Part shown: positions 43,427 through 52,854 of the stretch, piece after piece
Layout: the number at the start of each line of letters is the position of its first letter
Position numbering within the stretch: the stretch's first letter is position 1
Assembly: GCA_947396885.1 (NCBI GenBank)
Contig: OX377202.1
Location: 86,346,408 to 86,410,407 of the forward strand
Reading direction: 5' to 3'
From: Heligmosomoides polygyrus polygyrus
Lineage: Eukaryota > Nematoda > Chromadorea > Rhabditida > Heligmosomidae
Length of the DNA: 64,000 nucleotides
Notes under the pieces: model-generated
Database searches by the model: none
Told to the model about the DNA's origin: nothing
The model's input: only the letters and a program-made list of their open reading frames with translations
Position numbers and translations under genes: made by a program

Positions 43427-43981
43427 ATGTCCTTTTCACCAGCAAAGGTGGTGTCCATTCTTCTTGCTGAATTTGGGGTGCTAGACGACAACGATGCACC
43501 AACTCGTGAAGAGAAGAAGATCGCTAGAAGGACAGCAGCTATTCTACGTGACGGTGCGGCAGCTTTAGTTGATGTGGAAACGGATGAAAATTTGGGATCA
43601 GATGTGTCTACTGATGACGAGTCCGATTGGGACCATTGTGATGACGAGGGCGAAGAAAACTCGAGTACCATCCATCAGAATGTTATTCACTTTGACACCA
43701 CAGCTGTGACTGTCGATGAGGTATGCTCGTCTGTTTCATATAAGGCAGGGTACACCGATGATCACCCAGGTGTGTTTGTCACTCCTGGTGAATATTTGTT
43801 TGATCTTGCTACAATTGACTGTTTTGCTGCTGGTTCTAGAGAGGCTGCATGTATAAGATGTGCAGTGTGTGAGCAACATGTCTGCTTCACACATTTTTTG
43901 CTTTGTTCTGTGAACGCCAAGGTTGTTAGAAACACCTCTAGTTGTTCAATATATGATTTGGACTCTACTTGCGCAAAATAG
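43427..43981 (+). CDS. Acidic protein of foldback element 1 (putative transposon protein)
   Basis: A 184-codon frame starts at ATG 43427, about 115 bp inside the unique centre, and stops at 43979-43981 inside the right arm. N-terminal residues 1-70 hold a helical stretch (AKVVSILLAEFGVLDD; PTREEKKIARRTAAILRD) and then an acidic run (DDESDWDHCDDEGEE). The rest includes CIRCAVCEQHVC, a cluster of Cys coded partly by the inner arm. Residues 1-70 align end to end with the protein at 46690-46993 in element 2. No catalytic DDE or RT motif is seen; it may be the first exon of a longer transposase or an accessory protein. I do not recognise the family. Confidence 0.5.
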   Translation: MSFSPAKVVSILLAEFGVLDDNDAPTREEKKIARRTAAILRDGAAALVDVETDENLGSDVSTDDESDWDHCDDEGEENSSTIHQNVIHFDTTAVTVDEVCSSVSYKAGYTDDHPGVFVTPGEYLFDLATIDCFAAGSREAACIRCAVCEQHVCFTHFLLCSVNAKVVRNTSSCSIYDLDSTCAK

Positions 43982-44128
43982 TAAATAAAAATTTGACAAT
44001 ACCAGTTTCTTGCCTTCAAGCATTTTTACAAGCGTGTATGGTAGTTTTCCTCGCTATTTAATCAAATATGTGTCATAATTCAGAACAAAAGATAATTTCG
44101 ACGATAAATTATGGCGTGCAAGAAAGCC

Positions 44129-44196
44129 GGCAACGATGGGGACCGAACCAACGACGTCGCACCTGATGAGGAGGGGCACTACCCCTACGCCACCTC
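44129..44196 (-). repeat. tRNA-like sequence, right arm of element 1
   Basis: On the - strand: A box TGGCGTAGGGGTAG, B-box-like TGGTTCGGTCC, acceptor end GTTGCC. It differs at a few positions from the left-arm copy, which shows the arms have been mutating separately. Confidence 0.6.
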
Positions 44197-44583
44197 CTCA
44201 GCTGGCGGTGCCCTCTTACGGGGCCCCGATGACTCACCATTCTCGCGCCATGTGCATCGCACGGCCTGCCTGTGGTGAGGACCGTCGCATTCGGCAGGCA
44301 GGCCATAACTCGCTCAGGAATTTCATTTTGCAATTTTAACACCCATATTCGTAATCAGCATTCCGAGCTCTTTCTATGATCCTGGTCTCATCTTGAAGTA
44401 CCATGGGAGGTCGAAACCCTTCCCTAGTAAGCACCGGAAACGTTCGCCATGGACACGAGGAAGAGTTCCGCACATTGTCCAACTCGACAACTACCGATTA
44501 AACTCCGTTTCTTTAAGCCTCATGTGGCTGGTATCGAGGTTGTGAGGTGTCATAACGATGTCTTGTTGCGATCAAAACTTCTA

Positions 44584-44629
44584 GCACCAGGCGGGACTCG
44601 AACCCGCACCTCCCTCTAACCGGGCGGGA
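44584..44629 (-). repeat. tRNA-like repeat, truncated by a TTCGAA satellite
   Basis: The T-arm and 3' half (GGGACTCGAACCCGCACC on +) match the copy at 2541-2613, including the flanking ATCAAAACTTCTAG. It breaks off at CGGGCGGGA, exactly where the 41-bp TTCGAA array begins. Confidence 0.65.
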
Positions 44630-44862
44630 TCAAAATTTCGAATTTCGAATGATCGAACAATATTCGATTTTCAAAATTTCGAATTTCGAATGATCGAATA
44701 ATATTCGATTTCCAAAATTTCGAACTTCGAATGGTCGAATAATATTCGATTTCCAAAATTTCGAACTTCGAATGATAGAATATTATTCGATTCTCAAAAT
44801 TTCGAATTTCGAATAATCGAATTTCGAATTGTTGAATATTCGAACAATCAAATGGACACCTT
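44630..44862. repeat. 41-bp tandem repeat rich in TTCGAA
   Basis: About five units of 41 bp contain AAAATTTCGAATTTCGAATG, then ATCGAATAATATTCGATTT. The last units shorten. It directly abuts the truncated tRNA-like repeat. Confidence 0.8.
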
Positions 44863-45124
44863 ACTTATTGTGGTTACCCAATGATTGACATTTACTTATT
44901 TTTATTACCCACTGTAAACTGCGTTCGACAGAGCGGCATATACAAAGGCTTCAGATTGTCATTACTCTTGTACCAGTTGGTTAATTGCAAAAAGGATCGG
45001 TAATTATCAACTGTGGTACATCGATTTCTATCAATGGATCTCCTGTCCCATGGCCGACGTACTCCTACGTTAAATCAGGGCTAATAGAGTGGACTGTGCG
45101 AGTCCAGTGAGTGATAAGCGTTAC

Positions 45125-45275
45125 CGAGGCTGAAGGCGACGAGTGAGGCGAGGGCGAGCTGAGGACCGAACCGAGGCTGTGGAAGGCGGTGTCCAGGCTC
45201 AGATGCCGTTGTTCAAGCGCCGCGAAAGCTGCTCCATCAATTTCCTTCACGAGACCAAAAGACGGTGACAAAGGT
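45125..45275 (-). CDS. Possible internal exon of an unidentified host gene
   Basis: On the - strand an acceptor (TGTCTTTAG) opens a frame reading SPSFGLVKEIDGAAFAALEQ, then SLDTAFHSLGSVLSSPSPHS, up to a GTAACG donor-like site. Codon use looks coding and the Ser/Pro-rich end is not simple repeat. No partner exon was found, and the donor is weak. Confidence 0.3.
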
Positions 45276-45473
45276 CTAAAGACAGCGAAGCACCCTTGCT
45301 TCCCTAAGAAATCGTGCACCGAGAAGAGAGAAACACCCTGGATAGGCAGAGCTAGATTGCTATAGATCTTGCTCCATAGGTTACTGCCTTTCTTTAGGTT
45401 ATACCGAAGGTTCTAGGTGGTAAAAGAAAGGATAGCATGGACAAAGAAGTAACACAAGGGCGATCTGGTGCAG

Positions 45474-45584
45474 AAGAGACACATTGGAGACTCAAAAGTG
45501 GAATTCAATCTGCGTTCCGGCTCCGTTGAAGAGCTTCGCGTCACATATAAGCCAACGGACCCGAAGTCCATGGTTGGAGTCTAA
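45474..45584 (+). CDS. Possible terminal exon of an unidentified host gene
   Basis: The acceptor GGTGCAG is followed by 36 codons and TAA: GDSKVEFNLRSGSVEELRVT, then YKPTDPKSMVGV at the C-terminus. The peptide looks like a beta-rich domain end. I do not recognise the family. Upstream exons would lie beyond the repeats at 44.6-44.9 kb. Confidence 0.4.
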   Translation, partial: KRHIGDSKVEFNLRSGSVEELRVTYKPTDPKSMVGV

Positions 45585-45716
45585 TCTGATAAGACACTAC
45601 GACTTGGACCTATTGCGAAAATGTGGATGGCTCGCTTTCGTAGGAAACGGAGTATGAATGGCTCTTGTACTCATAGCCATTGCTTTTCCTCTCTTCTTTA
45701 ACGTCTCTGCTGGCAG

Positions 45717-45806
45717 AAAGGAGGAGCTTCCCAGGCTCCAGAAAGTGCTACCTCATTACCGCAGCTCCTTCCGGCTTTAATCGTTCCGTCGTCGTACTTG
45801 GGCTAG
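45717..45806 (+). CDS. Weak candidate terminal exon
   Basis: After a pyrimidine-rich acceptor (CTCTGCTGGCAG) the frame reads KGGASQAPESATSLPQLL, then PALIVPSSYLG and a TAG. It could be an alternative last exon of the transcript ending at 45584. The evidence is splice signal and openness only. Confidence 0.2.
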   Translation, partial: KGGASQAPESATSLPQLLPALIVPSSYLG

Positions 45807-46180
45807 AAATACAAAACGGAGATTCTCCCATAGTTTACCGAAAGCAAAAGCATCATTGAACAGCCATAACACGATTCACTCGTTATTCACGTGACTGGCC
45901 GCAGCAGGCTCCATGGCGTTCAAAGGAAGCAGGGATGCAGCGGAGGTCCGCGTTAGCCCGCGCTTACCTCGCGTCGACTAACAAAGGAAGTGTCTGAAGC
46001 GTATGTCTGAACGGGAAGAGCGAGTCATATAGGGAGAACCGCACCCCTCAATTAGTGTAAAAATGTTTTAATTTTTTTGCCAAGAAAAAATCCAAGGAGT
46101 ACGGGGTCGTTGTAGTTACAATGTAATGGGCGCCTCACGAGTTCGGCGGTCTTGTATGTTTGCGATGCGTCTGCCGCAAG

Positions 46181-46255
46181 CGTGTCGCAGCGCAGTAGAT
46201 AGAGACGTTGTTTCATGCGAGGGAGATCAAGGATTCAATTCTCCTGCGCTGCTGC
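46181..46255 (+). repeat. tRNA-like sequence, left arm of element 2
   Basis: The A-box-like AGCGCAGTAGATAGAG and the decayed B box GATTCAATTCTCC lie inside pairing flanks (CGCAGCG/CGCTGCTG). It is less intact than its partner. Confidence 0.6.
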
Positions 46256-46689
46256 ACTTTCGCATTTCAACTGATTGTTGAGGTTTGATGGATTCTGGAT
46301 GGATTGACGTCTATACCATTCCAGAGGTTTTCTATTAATTTCTCCAGCTGCATGCAATGGTATTCAACATAATGATGTATAAACGTTCAACATCAGTGAT
46401 ACACAGGCACAACGTGCATGAAGAAGAAGCCCTGGTCACAATACGTATGGCGTATAAAGGCTACAGGCTCCTCACAGTTTGTTTCCCTAGATGGACCGAT
46501 GACCTCGGGAAAAACCATCCTGCTCGAATTTTCAAAGACCAGGACGTGACGTCGCAAGTGGTTCCAATGAAGAAACGAGGTCTGTGGGTCCCGCAAACTG
46601 GCGTTAGCGGTCATCGATACACTCTTTCCTTCACCTTTGCCTGTCTGGAAATCAGAGGGAGCTGAAGGTTTCTTAAACCTACCACCAAC

Positions 46690-46993
46690 AATGTTCGCCG
46701 ATGCTGGAGTGGAGATCCACCTACTTGCGCTGAAGTGTGGCCCACCTTTAGGCAAGGAACCTTCGAGGGAAGAAATCAAGCTGGCCGAACGGATGGCCAG
46801 CATACTCAAGGACTTCGAAGCACGTCAACTTGAAGTTGACGAAGACGAACAGCTGGAAGTGGTGGAAGAAGAAGATTGGGATCCGCAAGATGAACTGATA
46901 GTCGTGGAGATGCAAGCAAGAATTAGACATTTGATAATGTTTTTGGGTGGAATGATTTCACTCCCACGTCATTGTGCACGACTCTCCTTTTGA
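46690..46993 (+). CDS. Acidic protein of foldback element 2 (putative transposon protein)
   Basis: From ATG 46690 about 100 codons run to TGA at 46993. The peptide has a hydrophobic start (DAGVEIHLLALKCG), the helix PSREEIKLAERMASILKD, and an acidic run (EVDEDEQLEVVEEEDWD). It aligns collinearly with the first 70 residues of the protein in element 1: shared [PT/PS]-REE-x-K-x-A-x-R-x-A-x-IL-[RK]-D, then V-x-x-DE-x-L and an acidic stretch ending DWD. Downstream similarity is lost. It may be a first exon. The frame is also open upstream to 46637. Confidence 0.5.
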
Positions 46994-47380
46994 CCTGCAA
47001 AAAAGGGACAACATTAGATGTCGAAGCTGCGGGTGGCTGAAGGAGAACGGATTTGTTGTAATATTTAGTAGTAATATTTGGATTTGAAGGTGGTGTCGCT
47101 TGTATAACTGTGAGGAGCCTGTAGCTTTTATACGCTGTCCGATTGTGACGAGTGCTTCTGTTTCATGCACTTTGTGCCTGTGCATCACTGGTGTTGAACG
47201 TTTATACATCGTTGAGTAGCTTTCTCATTGCCTTGTGGTTAAAAAACCGGTCATTAATAAACAAGTGGCAAGAAATTTACTCTCTACGGCGTACAATTGG
47301 AAAATTAGGCAAAAACATCTGGAGATGGTATAAATGTCAGAATCGTTCAACTCTCAACCAAACATATGAAATGCAAAAAT

Positions 47381-47456
47381 GCAGCAGAGCAGGAGAATCG
47401 AACCCCCGACCTCCCACCCATGAAATAACGTCTCTATCCACTGCGCTCCGAGCCAT
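47381..47456 (-). repeat. tRNA-like sequence, right arm of element 2
   Basis: On the - strand: A box GAGCGCAGTGGATAG, perfect B box GGTTCGATTCTCC, and anticodon-region TTTCATGGG. It is the better preserved of the pair, and its promoter boxes look functional. Confidence 0.65.
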
Positions 47457-47737
47457 TTGGAGAGCGTACAAGACCAACGAATTCTATTGTAACGGATTCC
47501 CTACTCTTTGTGTTTAACGACTTGGCAAAAATAAACCCATTTTTATACTAACTGAGAGGTGGGGATTCTCCCTATATGACTCGCTCTCCCCTTTCAGACA
47601 TACGCTCCACACCCTTCCCTTGTCAGATTGCATACACACAATTCGGCCACTTTGAATGACGCGTGAAACAAAACATTGTTCTTATCAAAAGGTCACAGTT
47701 CCTGGTTTTCGAAGAAGAGTGCCATTAACTTGTTAAG

Positions 47738-47985
47738 AGATTGATAAAGAATATTCGACATTCGATTATTCGAAATTCGAAGTCTTCAAATATTCGAATA
47801 AACGAACACTCGAGTATTAGTCTTTCTCGAATATTCGAATAAACGAATAATTCGAATATTGGACTTTCTCTCGAATATTCGAATAAACGAATAATTCTAT
47901 TATTGGACTTTCTTCGAATAGTCGAATATTCGAATATTCGAAATTCGAATTTATTCGAAATTCGACTATTCGAAATTCGAAAAGG
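47738..47985. repeat. TTCGAA/AATATTCG simple-repeat block
   Basis: Repeated CGAATATTCGAATAAACGAA-type units. Related in sequence to the blocks at 30.86 and 44.63 kb. It lies just outside the right end of element 2. Confidence 0.8.
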
Positions 47986-47989
47986 ACAA

Positions 47990-48860
47990 AGGTATAGTAC
48001 CCCTGCGTCACGGCATTTTTGTACTTCAAGTAACTTGTTGAGATCTTAGGGGTTTTGACGTTTACACTATTTTCAGGCTTTGATGCCCAAGTTTCCAGTC
48101 GTATGCGCTTCAGCTGTATGCGCTTCGGAGCTCGAAGGGCGCAGAGTCCAGCTGCGGACTTCACCTGAGCGACGAGAGCGGTTTCCACACGAGCAGGGCG
48201 CCCGAAAGTTTCCGCGCTCCATCGCTAATCGGTGCTGGGACTAGCAGCAGTGGGTTTACTGTGACTGCGCTCGTATGGAAGTCCAACATTCATTGCAGAA
48301 AGGCCAACTGCTTTCAGCGATGACGGTGAACACTGTAACGAAGAAATATTTTCAGGATGCTTTGAAGGGAGCATTATTGTTATCTGCGTTGTTTACATTC
48401 CAAAATGGCTCCAGCTTTTTCTGTGCCGTAGAATTGAACAGACTTATCTTTGTCGGGTAAAATTCACTACTACATAAAATCTCGGTGCAAAATGTGAACG
48501 AACTTTTAATTCAGCTTAGAACTTTCAGTCACTATGAATTTCTGATGGAAACAAAGCGAAAACAAGTAAAGTGTTGAAAAATTAGAAATAACATTACTCG
48601 ATACAGAACCGCTCCATCCCTTTGAAATTAAGTTCGAAAGGAAAAAGTGGGGAAACTGAAAAGTGCACATTCACTACGACAATGGGGAACATTTTTGGAG
48701 AGAATTTTCCAAAAAAATCCGCGAGTGCTGCAACGCGACGGGGTGCCTTGAAAAACAAACTGTCGTCATGACTTCAAGTTGTTAAACAGAATGCCCACAT
48801 TCTACCAAAAGCGGCTGCATTCAAGACTGTAAGGCAACTGAAAGGCAGGCTGCGGATCCT
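47990..48860. other. Stretch with no recognisable gene
   Basis: Short open frames at 48025-48205 (- strand) and 48275-48460 (+ strand) have no domain. A possible short first exon starting at ATG 48219 (-) with a GTGAAG donor cannot be supported further. Confidence 0.35.
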
Positions 48861-48864
48861 ATTA

Positions 48865-50142
48865 TTAGGCGGCCGTTGCATATGAAATGGCCGATTTTGA
48901 CTGAAAATTTTGACAGGTCGTAACTTTGCTTGGAAGCAACTATATTAATCAAAATAAGCACCATTACAATTATCACACTTTTCCCAAGCTTAGAAATTCC
49001 ATCCTTGTGAAAACCAGAACTACGAGAATCAATAAAACATAAGAAGTCATCTTCGACATCATCCTGGTTGCTGAATTTTTTGCCCTTCACATGACGATCT
49101 AAATGCATGAAAAAATGATAATCGGTAGGGAACGGATCTGGAGAACATGCTGGATGTGACAGAGTTTCGTATCCCAATTCATCCAGTTTCTGGACAACAA
49201 TTTTTGAAACGTGCGGACGCGCATTGTCATGCAGTAGGATTGGGCCTCTTCGACTGACTAAAGCCGGCTGTTTTTCAATCAACTTCTGGCCCATCACTTC
49301 AGTTTCGTCACAGTCCTTCTCCGCTGTGATCACCTCTCCAGTCTTCAAGAACTTGTAATGGGCTATACCAGCCATTGTCCACGGTAGCCATGGTCTTCTT
49401 TGGATGGAAACTTGGTTTCTGCATCTCTTTGGAAATCTCATTCTTGTTCAGCCATTGTGCAGAGCGACGGCGATTTTCATGAGGGAGGGTCATGAGGGGT
49501 TTCGTCTCACGTCACGATCCTGTCCAAAAAAGGCTCCCTCAGATTGCGCAGCCTTAACGAATCACAGTTGTCGTGGCACTTCAGCATCTACCGGTGGTCA
49601 GTTCGTGGGTGATCCATTTATCCAATTTCTTTTCTTCTCCGATCGCATTTAAGTGGCGAATGATAGTGCCGCCGTCAACGCCGAAATGCTGTGCCGGTCT
49701 TCTCACATTTTGACGCGGATCCACTTCCACCATGGCTTTGAGTTGGTCGTCGTTACGGAGTCATGGCGGCCTACCTCGGTCTTCACCTTCGAGACTCTCA
49801 TCTCCGGACCGAAACCCTTTGAACCAGTTGCGAGCTGTGCGTTCTTTAGCGAAATCCTCCCCAAATGCAGCGTTGCTGTTACGAGCTGGGGCCGCGGCGT
49901 TATGTCCACTTTTCCATTCGTATGCGTAGACCACCGGAATACCACGTTGATTCATAATGTAGAAACGACGTCAAAACATGGCAAGAGGCAATTATGCAAC
50001 GAAAGCTATAAATGGTAAGAAAGCGGAGATACTTCGCTTTCAGAAGCTATATATAGCGTCTGAAAACGAAGCATTTGTAGCCGCAAAAACTCAACCAGAA
50101 ATTGAGGTAGCAAAATCGGTCATTTTATATGCAACGATCTAA
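48865..50142 (-). mobile_element. Full-length (1.28 kb) mariner element
   Basis: The inverted ends TTAGGCGGCCGTTGCATATG and TTAGATCGTTGCATATAAAA are about 30 bp long, continue with AAATGRCCGATTTTG, and are flanked by TA (48863-48864 and 50143-50144). Length and ends are those of a complete mariner. The 3' relic at 2738-3015 belongs to the same subfamily. Confidence 0.9.
48880..49955 (-). pseudogene. Mariner transposase pseudogene
   Basis: The start is ATG 49955. The N-terminal HTH region reads NQRGIPVVYAYEWKSGHNAA, then ARNWFKGFRSGDESLEGEDR. It then breaks, with stops and frame changes through 49.75-49.45 kb. Frame 49441-48821 holds the catalytic half: LLHDNARPH, then 35 residues on the Asp in FPTDYHFF, so the second and third D of D34D are kept. 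SPDPFPTD shows local wear (SPDLAPSD is usual). At least two frameshifts make it non-coding. Confidence 0.85.
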
Positions 50143-50668
50143 TATATTGGCAGTGGCGCATGCATATGCAGATCACTGCAATATTCTGGAGGAGTGCACG
50201 GCACAATCTCTTCACACGAAAAACTACTTCCGTTGGAGCACTAGAAAAATAAATTTTAAAAAAACAGTCTAAATAGAATAAATCTAAAGGATTGGCAATG
50301 AACAGCAATTTTATGCTCAATCGAAAAGCGCGTACATTTTTTCTTAATACGTCGTGTTTCGATGAGTTCTTGAAGCAATTTTTCTAAAAACAAAGTTTGA
50401 AAGGTGTCAGGATTAAAGTGAAAATGGTTCTCTTATTGGAGGCCTCGAAGAAGGCCCGCATGAAATGGCTGTTGGCCGGGGCCCCCACTGAACAACTCGT
50501 GCGGAATAATAGTTCGCATAACCGCTCGAAGAATGGCCACGTGTTTTGGCGTCGACCGCATTTATCCACCTCGAATGGGTGCCTTCTGGTGATTTTCTGC
50601 ACTTTCAGTTTCATTGAGCTAGTCTAAGGTGTGTCTGCCATCTAAGAATCACCAACAAACCATCTAAG

Positions 50669-51358
50669 CCTGGGCCTTCGACGATGAAAGGCTTGGTTGC
50701 TTCCCATATCGGACAGAAATACAATCCGTGGCGCATTCCGTTGGTCCTGTCAGCGCGGCCACACTTTCAAAGGTGGCTACAGCTCCATTCTATCTAACAT
50801 AACATCTAAGCCTTAGAGCATTGCCTGGGAAATATTCTGGAGAAAGGTGAGCCAACAGACGTATTCTCTGACTCACCACTGTCATCATCGTCCTCCTCTG
50901 CTTCTAAGATCGATGCTGTCCAGATGGAGATGATGGCTAGCAGATTGTGTGGCTGGTGCTCCGAGCAGTTCGAGTTGAGTATTCGGCCCTCTATCCACCT
51001 TGAACACCACCAATTACACATCGATTCCCGGTGTCGCCACCAAGCAGCTCGTTGTCGAATAGGGGGCTAAGCTGGACGCGAAAACGGAAGTTCTGGCATG
51101 GGAGACGGGTAAATAAACATCGACAATAGGGTGCCACCCCGCGGGGTAATTGCCGTAGGGTCTTAGTCCTCGAAAGGACGGAAGTACACCTAGGAATTAT
51201 AACAGGTGTTCATCTGGAAGCTCGAAAGGTTGTTCGGTTAGACACCAGTCCTCTACCGGGAGCCTTTTAGGATTCCTCTCCAATGTTCGTGGCCCCTATG
51301 AGTGCCAATTTGATCCGAGTGCTTGTAGCGCTGTCGGAAGTGTTGTATCTGCAGCAAC
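50669..51358 (+). CDS. Possible host gene: three exons with a zinc-finger-like motif
   Basis: Exon A (50669-50772) reads AFDDERLGCFPYRTEIQSV, then SVGPVSAATLSK. After a 46-bp intron, exon B (50819-about 51030) reads CLGNILEKGEPTDVFSDS, a Ser run, then LCGWCSEQFELSIRPSIHLE and HHQLHID, with a C-x2-C and downstream His cluster that could bind zinc. Exon C (51271-51358) has strong signals (CCTTTTAG; CAACGTAAGG) and reads MSANLIRVLVALSEVLYLQQ; its frame is ambiguous. The A-B intron and the motif support a real gene. The B-C junction is unresolved because phases do not fit the simplest donor. Confidence 0.4.
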
Positions 51359-51627
51359 GTAAGGAGGAAGTTCTAGAGACAATGAAGAGGAAGAAGAGGC
51401 TTAGAAGCTGTGGCAGACGGAATCACCTGTATAGTCTCTGACTTCAGAGTCCTCAAGACTGGCAGACGCCAACGTACATAGAGGAGGAAGAGATACGGAA
51501 ATGGAGAACGAGAAAGTGGAGGAAAATCGAAAAGCTAGCACTATCGTCTGGCTGGCCAAGAGGAACGTCACCAAGTTATCTTATACAACGGCTTGCATCA
51601 CAGCCTTTTTCCCCCACCCAAGCGAGG

Positions 51628-51880
51628 GCAGGTGTGTCGCAGTCGTGAGAGGCGCCGGCTGACACGGACACTCAATTCCAGGTTCTGGTTCGGAATACCC
51701 GGTCAGGCCAGCTACACATTGGATCCGAATTTTCGAATACCCCATCGAATTATCCAAACTAAGGGAGCCCGCTAAATCAGCGTCATCCAGTTATCAGAAG
51801 ATTTTCGAACAAATCCAATGTATATAGCCTACCAAGCCTTCTATACATTCGGTATCGGTGAATTGTACTGATATTTCCTC
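51628..51880 (+). repeat. Two SINE fragments
   Basis: 51628-51725 is a head-plus-middle fragment (GTGTCGCAGTCGTGAGAGG; GGTTCTGGTTCGGAATACCC). 51830-51870 is a body fragment (ACCAAGCCTTCTATACATTC). Both are incomplete copies of the tRNA-headed SINE. Confidence 0.5.
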
Positions 51881-51889
51881 AGAGAGGAA

Positions 51890-52134
51890 AGCCATGTAGC
51901 GCAGTCGGAGGAGGTGCCGGCTGTTTGTGCACCCTATACCAGGTTCCTCGTTCGGATTCCCACCCAAGCCAATCAAGCCTTCCATCCCCCGGAGTCGGTG
52001 AATTGGGATCAGACACAGAGCGTCGACCTGTTCATCGGCTGCTGACCACCGCAAGTACATAATTGTATGACCAAATGCGTGTCTTCGAATCACTCCCACG
52101 ACATCCAATAGAAGTAGAATGCGTGGTGCAATCC
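51890..52134 (+). repeat. tRNA-headed SINE, full length
   Basis: The head GTAGCGCAGTCGGAGGAGG supplies an A box, and CTCGTTCGGATTCCC about 45 nt on supplies a B box. The body includes ACCTGTTCATCGGCTG. It ends AGAAGTAGAATGCGTGGTGC and then TGATTAACGCCGGCC. This is the cleanest copy for defining the family consensus. Confidence 0.7.
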
Positions 52135-52311
52135 TGAAGGAAGTGATTAACGCCGGCCTTTATCCTTTATGCACTTCGTCAACAGATCCATTAGTAGTTC
52201 ACTGTTTTCTGAAGGATTGACAGCTTGCTCCCCTTTGGTGGTACCCAAATTCTTGATTCGGGGCTAGCTGCCAACTTAGGCTACGGAATTTACTCTGCGT
52301 ATCGGTTTCCG

Positions 52312-52640
52312 GGCTCATCTAGCGCAGTCGAAAGAGGTGCCGGCGCTCGCATACACCCTACCGTACCAGAATCGATTCACTCAGTCCTTTTTGGGATGTG
52401 CCACGCATTCTACTTCTACGAGATGTCGTGGAGACGATTGGAAAGGGTATTTAGCCTATACAATTACTTTCGGTGGTCAGCCTATTGACAAGTCAGTGTT
52501 TTGTCCTTCCCGGACGGTCTGGTAACAATTCACCTACCCAGGGTGGATGAAAGGCTTAGTTAGTTGGTCTGAGTGAGCCATCTGAACTGCGAACCTGGAA
52601 TCGGATGCAAGCTACTGCCGGCACCTTCTCCGACTATTCC
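52312..52640. repeat. Head-to-head SINE pair
   Basis: 52312-52380 is a + strand SINE head (CATCTAGCGCAGTCGAAAGAGG). It is followed at 52388-52640 by an antisense, nearly full-length copy (GATGTGCCACGCATTCTAC on +, head CTTCTCCGACTATTCC). The antisense copy may have inserted into the first. Confidence 0.6.
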
Positions 52641-52854
52641 TTACCATTGCTAAGGTAACCCTAAAGAAACGTTCCTGAATCAGAACGCTGATTGTCATAT
52701 GGTACAGTGTTCTAAAAGAGAAACCTGAGCGAAAAGCTGGGGAACATCTCTTTACTCTAGCGGTAGGAGCAAGGTAGGAGCAGAGTCCAATGGAAGAACT
52801 ACTGACAGTTTTTCATTAACAGAGCACTTTTATATGTATACCACTTTTACATCA

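Larger units (their letters stand above)
42768..44428. mobile_element. tRNA-bearing foldback element 1, 1.66 kb, with coding centre
   Basis: The terminal bases ACTAGGGAAGGGTTTCGACC and their complement bound two arms of about 545 bp (42768-43312 and 43883-44428), roughly 90 percent alike. Each arm holds a GC-rich block (GTGAGTCATCGGGGCCCCG), a tRNA-like module pointing inward, and an AT-rich inner part (GCAAGAAACTGGTATTGTC). The 570-bp unique centre encodes most of an acidic protein (43427-43981). No target duplication is obvious. The sister element at 45980-47625 has the same size and layout. Confidence 0.8.
45980..47625. mobile_element. tRNA-bearing foldback element 2, 1.65 kb, with coding centre
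   Basis: The arms run from about 45980 to 46490 and 47100 to 47625 and are inverted copies (GCGTATGTCTGAA; AGAGCGAGTCATATAGGGAG; CGCAGTRGATAGAGACGTT; ATGTATAAACGTTCAACA). Each arm holds one inward-pointing tRNA-like module. The 600-bp centre encodes an acidic protein on + (46690-46993). Length, layout and encoded protein match element 1, but the arm sequences and the tRNA type are different. It lies 1.55 kb downstream of element 1. Confidence 0.8.
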
